NCBI GenBank assembly: GCA_010093485.1
Contig: MU001503.1
Location: forward strand, 70,224 to 134,223
Direction of reading: 5' to 3'
DNA from: Karstenula rhodostoma CBS 690.94
Lineage: Eukaryota; Ascomycota; Dothideomycetes; Pleosporales; Didymosphaeriaceae
DNA length: 64,000 nucleotides
The position numbers and the translations under genes are program-made. The notes beneath the pieces were generated by a model. The model worked only from the letters and a program-made list of their open reading frames with translations, made no database searches and was not told the DNA's origin. Of this stretch, positions 61,801 through 64,000 are shown in pieces (positions within the stretch are counted from its first letter, which is position 1; every line of letters starts with the position of its first letter).

Positions 61801-61923
61801 TATTTAAAATAAATATAACTAATATTCTCCTTAGATACTATTACTATATAAAAAATATCTAGCTTTAGACTACTATATCTACTACGCCCTATAATATATA
61901 CCTATATTAGATACTTCTTTTAA
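52880..61923. repeat. RIP-degraded A+T-rich repeat block
   Basis: From about 52,880 the sequence becomes extremely A+T-rich. In sampled lines of 60 bases I counted 8 (53,041) and 14 (57,541) G or C. Three sampled lines (53,041, 54,301, 60,001) have no CpA and no TpG at all, while TpA is everywhere. That is the expected end state of repeat-induced point mutation, C to T at CpA on both strands. No open frame of 60 codons survives in any frame over 9 kb. The source elements cannot be named; long terminal or inverted repeats are not evident. Less mutated patches occur near 54,900-55,030, 56,830-57,130 and 57,530-57,570. Confidence 0.88.
59291..59446. repeat. Direct repeat with 99-base period inside the RIP block
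   Basis: A 55-base segment at 59291-59345 recurs at 59390-59446 with a few C/T and A/G differences and a short insertion near its end. The spacing of 99 bases is 33 codons. It may be a degenerate tandem repeat of an original element. Confidence 0.7.
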
Positions 61924-61950
61924 ACACTGGATATATAGAGCTTGACTAAA

Positions 61951-62025
61951 ATGACACCAAAGTATCTCAATCAACGCTTCGAGTGGCACAGCCGTGACCT
62001 GCGTACGACCAAGCTTGGTGTATAA
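61951..62025 (+). pseudogene. Possible 5' part of the orphan gene, cut off by an in-frame TAA
   Basis: ATG at 61951 opens a 24-codon frame (MTPKYLNQRFEWHSRD...) ending in TAA at 62023-62025. The orphan gene ATG lies one codon further, in the same frame. The composition is coding-like and outside the RIP pattern. A single C to T change (CAA to TAA) would explain the stop. Alternatively this is an upstream ORF in a leader. Confidence 0.45.
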
Positions 62026-62028
62026 AAC

Positions 62029-62763
62029 ATGCCGGGCTACACGAAAAAACGACTTGGATACACCCGCCCGACACGCGATTGGTATCGGAAGACCCCAGAA
62101 TACACACAGGAAAAGTTTTGTATCGGCCTCGATCTGTCCGCTATTGAGTTTTCAATGTTGCGTCGCAAAGCTGTCCGGGCTTTTGTGATCGAGGATGTTT
62201 GGAAACTAGCAGAGGTCGAGACCAAGAAACGAAACATCAATACAAAGATGGCAATCGGTCGGATCAAGGCAGAGCTGATGCGACATACTTTCATACGAAA
62301 TCGACCGGATGTAGTGCAGCCATACTGGCTTGACTATATGCTCGATGATTTCATTCAGAGTGTCGCGGTATGGATGAGAAAGCAACAGGAAAAATTTCCT
62401 GATACGCTTATTCCAGGCAGGCACTACTACCGACATGGCTTCACATGGCCACATAACAAGAAACCGAAGAAGTGTGCATTGAAGTTCCTCACTTTGGAAA
62501 TCATACCTATTGAGATGGACGAACGGAAGGAGCGGGAGCATCACGCACACATCTCATTGCGCTCATTAGTCTCAAGTCAGCAACGGGATGAGGACGACTG
62601 GGAGTTGGAAGATCTGAGCTTCGCCAGACTCTGGAATAAAATTTGCCGAGACAGGGGCATCGCTAGGGACTTAAAAGTGTACACACTCGCATACATTAAC
62701 CACTACTGGGGTCAGGAGTCTCTTCTAATATACGATAACCAGACAATGTATATTACTATCTAA
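62029..62763 (+). CDS. Orphan gene in a RIP desert, 244 residues, unknown
   Basis: Single open frame from ATG at 62029 to TAA at 62761-62763, inside an island of ordinary composition about 0.86 kb long with RIP-degraded DNA on both sides. The protein is charged, rich in Arg, Lys, Glu, Trp and Tyr, with a likely helical core (VIEDVWKLAEVETKKRNINTK, about 50-70) and segments such as YWLDYMLDDFIQSVAVWMRKQ and RHYYRHGFTWPHNKKPKK. There is no signal peptide, membrane span or Cys pattern, so it is not a typical secreted small effector. I recognise no family. Its last codons (MYITI) run into A+T-rich sequence, so the 3' end may be truncated. The TATAAAA just before the ATG is too close to act as a promoter. 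It may be a real gene or a recent relic. Confidence 0.55.
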   Translation: MPGYTKKRLGYTRPTRDWYRKTPEYTQEKFCIGLDLSAIEFSMLRRKAVRAFVIEDVWKLAEVETKKRNINTKMAIGRIKAELMRHTFIRNRPDVVQPYWLDYMLDDFIQSVAVWMRKQQEKFPDTLIPGRHYYRHGFTWPHNKKPKKCALKFLTLEIIPIEMDERKEREHHAHISLRSLVSSQQRDEDDWELEDLSFARLWNKICRDRGIARDLKVYTLAYINHYWGQESLLIYDNQTMYITI

Positions 62764-64000
62764 ACATTATATATAGCAAGTTAAAACTCTATTATCTTTA
62801 GAGTAAGTACTATTTCTTAGATATTATATCTTCTACTAACTATTCTATAACTATATAAGCTACTAAAGAACTAGAAGTAGGGTATAAGGATTCTAAATAA
62901 GGATTTAATACCTAAGTTAGACTAGTCTAGTTTACTATTAGTAGATTATAAGGAAGAAATAATTTTACTATTATATATAATAGATAATACCTAGTTTATA
63001 CTAATAAATTATAGGAGTAATAGAGTAATATAGAATCTAATACTAATAATAATAATAATATATAAGGACACTTATATAAGGCGTAGTAAGAAGATCTCTA
63101 TAAGAAAACTAATAACTTAATATTAGGCAAGAGTAATATAGAGGACTCTAAGGGTAAGTTAGAAATGGATAAAATAGAGTAGTATAGGTAAAAAAACTCT
63201 AGGATAAAATAGGAGAATCTTAAAATATATAGTAATATAAACGGTTATAGAGTACACGTATAGAACTTTATATAATAAATATTTAGAGATAGCCAACCTT
63301 ACCCTATTCCTCTATATTACCTCTTAGTTAGGAAGTTACTCTCCTTAGCGTCGCTATATTCTATATTAAGATACTAATTATTAACTATATTAAGATATTA
63401 CCCTACACCTTTAGTATCTATCCTTTACCCAGTACTATAATACCTTTAATCTAGTGTAATACTATCTAAGAAGTGGCCTAATAGACTTTTTAACTAATTT
63501 AAGTTCTTATAAAAGTTCTATAATATTACTATACCTACTACTAATACTAATAAGCCTAAACCTATTATATAGAGTAATAAGTAACCTAAAATATATAAGA
63601 AGGTTTAACCTAAGATACTATTAGTATAAGATAACCTAATTATATATAAGAATAAGGCCCTCTTTTTAAATAGGTCTAAGAATAGTAAAACTAATATAAT
63701 AGAGTAAAAGTCCCTATTATATAATAAGGAAGTATACCTAACTTAAAAGATATTAGACCTACTATAGTATAACTATACTAGTGTTAATATTAAAAATATA
63801 TATAATAAATTATTTTAAAATATTTATAATCTTCCTAATAAGTTATATATATTAGTAGATACCCCCTAGAGTAATAATAAAGAATACCTTCTATACTTTA
63901 AAAATCTTTACCTAATAGAACCTAATAAATCTAGACTTAATATCCCTAATAAGCTATATATATTAGTAAACACTACTTAAGGTAATAAAAAAGAAGGTAT
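62764..64000. repeat. RIP-degraded A+T-rich repeat block, continues past the window
   Basis: Same composition and near absence of CpA and TpG as the block before the island. No open frame of 60 codons. It runs to the window edge. Confidence 0.85.
63834..63995. repeat. Direct repeat with 111-base period and shared reading frame
   Basis: Segments 63834-63884 and 63945-63995 are about 50 bases each and nearly the same. Both read PNKLYILV, then a variable stretch broken by TAG or TAA, then N-K-E or K-K-E. The spacing is 37 codons, so both keep one frame. This points to a repeated peptide motif in the original coding sequence of the element. Confidence 0.65.

Noticed and set aside
52880..64000. 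CRISPR-like or centromeric array
   Set aside because: No regular spacer-repeat pattern; the two direct repeats found are isolated pairs, and the composition is explained by RIP.

Overview
The window is nuclear DNA of a filamentous ascomycete. Genes carry short GT-AG introns, usually 50 to 200 bases. The protein set is fungal: a laccase with its own signal peptide, a proteinase-K-type subtilisin, an RTA1 membrane protein, a Zn2Cys6 regulator and carboxypeptidase Y. A large A+T block almost lacking CpA and TpG is the mark of repeat-induced point mutation (RIP). A Dothideomycete is the most likely placement, but this is inferred from gene content and composition, not from a search.

Bases 1 to about 52,880 are ordinary gene-rich DNA. 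In order they hold: a FYVE protein (+), tRNA-dihydrouridine synthase Dus1 (+), a DnaJ protein with a coiled coil and zinc site (+), a five-exon laccase (+), a possible 42-residue small gene (-), a GNAT acetyltransferase (-), a Ser-rich zinc-ribbon-like protein (-), ribosomal protein S18/uS13 (+), a protein kinase (-), carboxypeptidase Y (-) divergent from the SBDS/Sdo1 ribosome-maturation factor (+), a small unknown protein (-), a secreted S8 protease (+), a carotenoid oxygenase (+), a secreted PAF-acetylhydrolase-like protein lacking its nucleophile serine (+), an N-anchored coiled-coil protein (+), ribosomal protein S5/uS7 (-), a coiled-coil phosphoprotein-like protein (-), an RTA1-family membrane protein (-), a Zn2Cys6 factor (-), a Cys-rich unknown protein (-) and the deadenylase subunit PAN3 (+). 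Most are housekeeping genes for translation, RNA turnover, tRNA modification and vacuolar proteolysis. Secreted or accessory functions (laccase, subtilisin, PAF-AH-like, carotenoid oxygenase) are scattered. I see no biosynthetic gene cluster.

At about 52.65 to 52.88 kb the composition changes abruptly. The last normal sequence holds the first 40 or so codons of an AA9 lytic polysaccharide monooxygenase: signal peptide, mature N-terminal histidine, then a stop. It looks like a gene cut off where repeat DNA was inserted. From about 52.88 kb to the end the DNA is a degenerate A+T-rich block with no open frame of 60 codons, apart from an island at about 61.92 to 62.78 kb. That island has normal composition and encodes a 244-residue protein of no family I recognise. 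Upstream of it, in the same frame, lies a further coding-like segment separated by one TAA, which RIP could have made from CAA. This orphan gene in a RIP desert is the most interesting object in the window.
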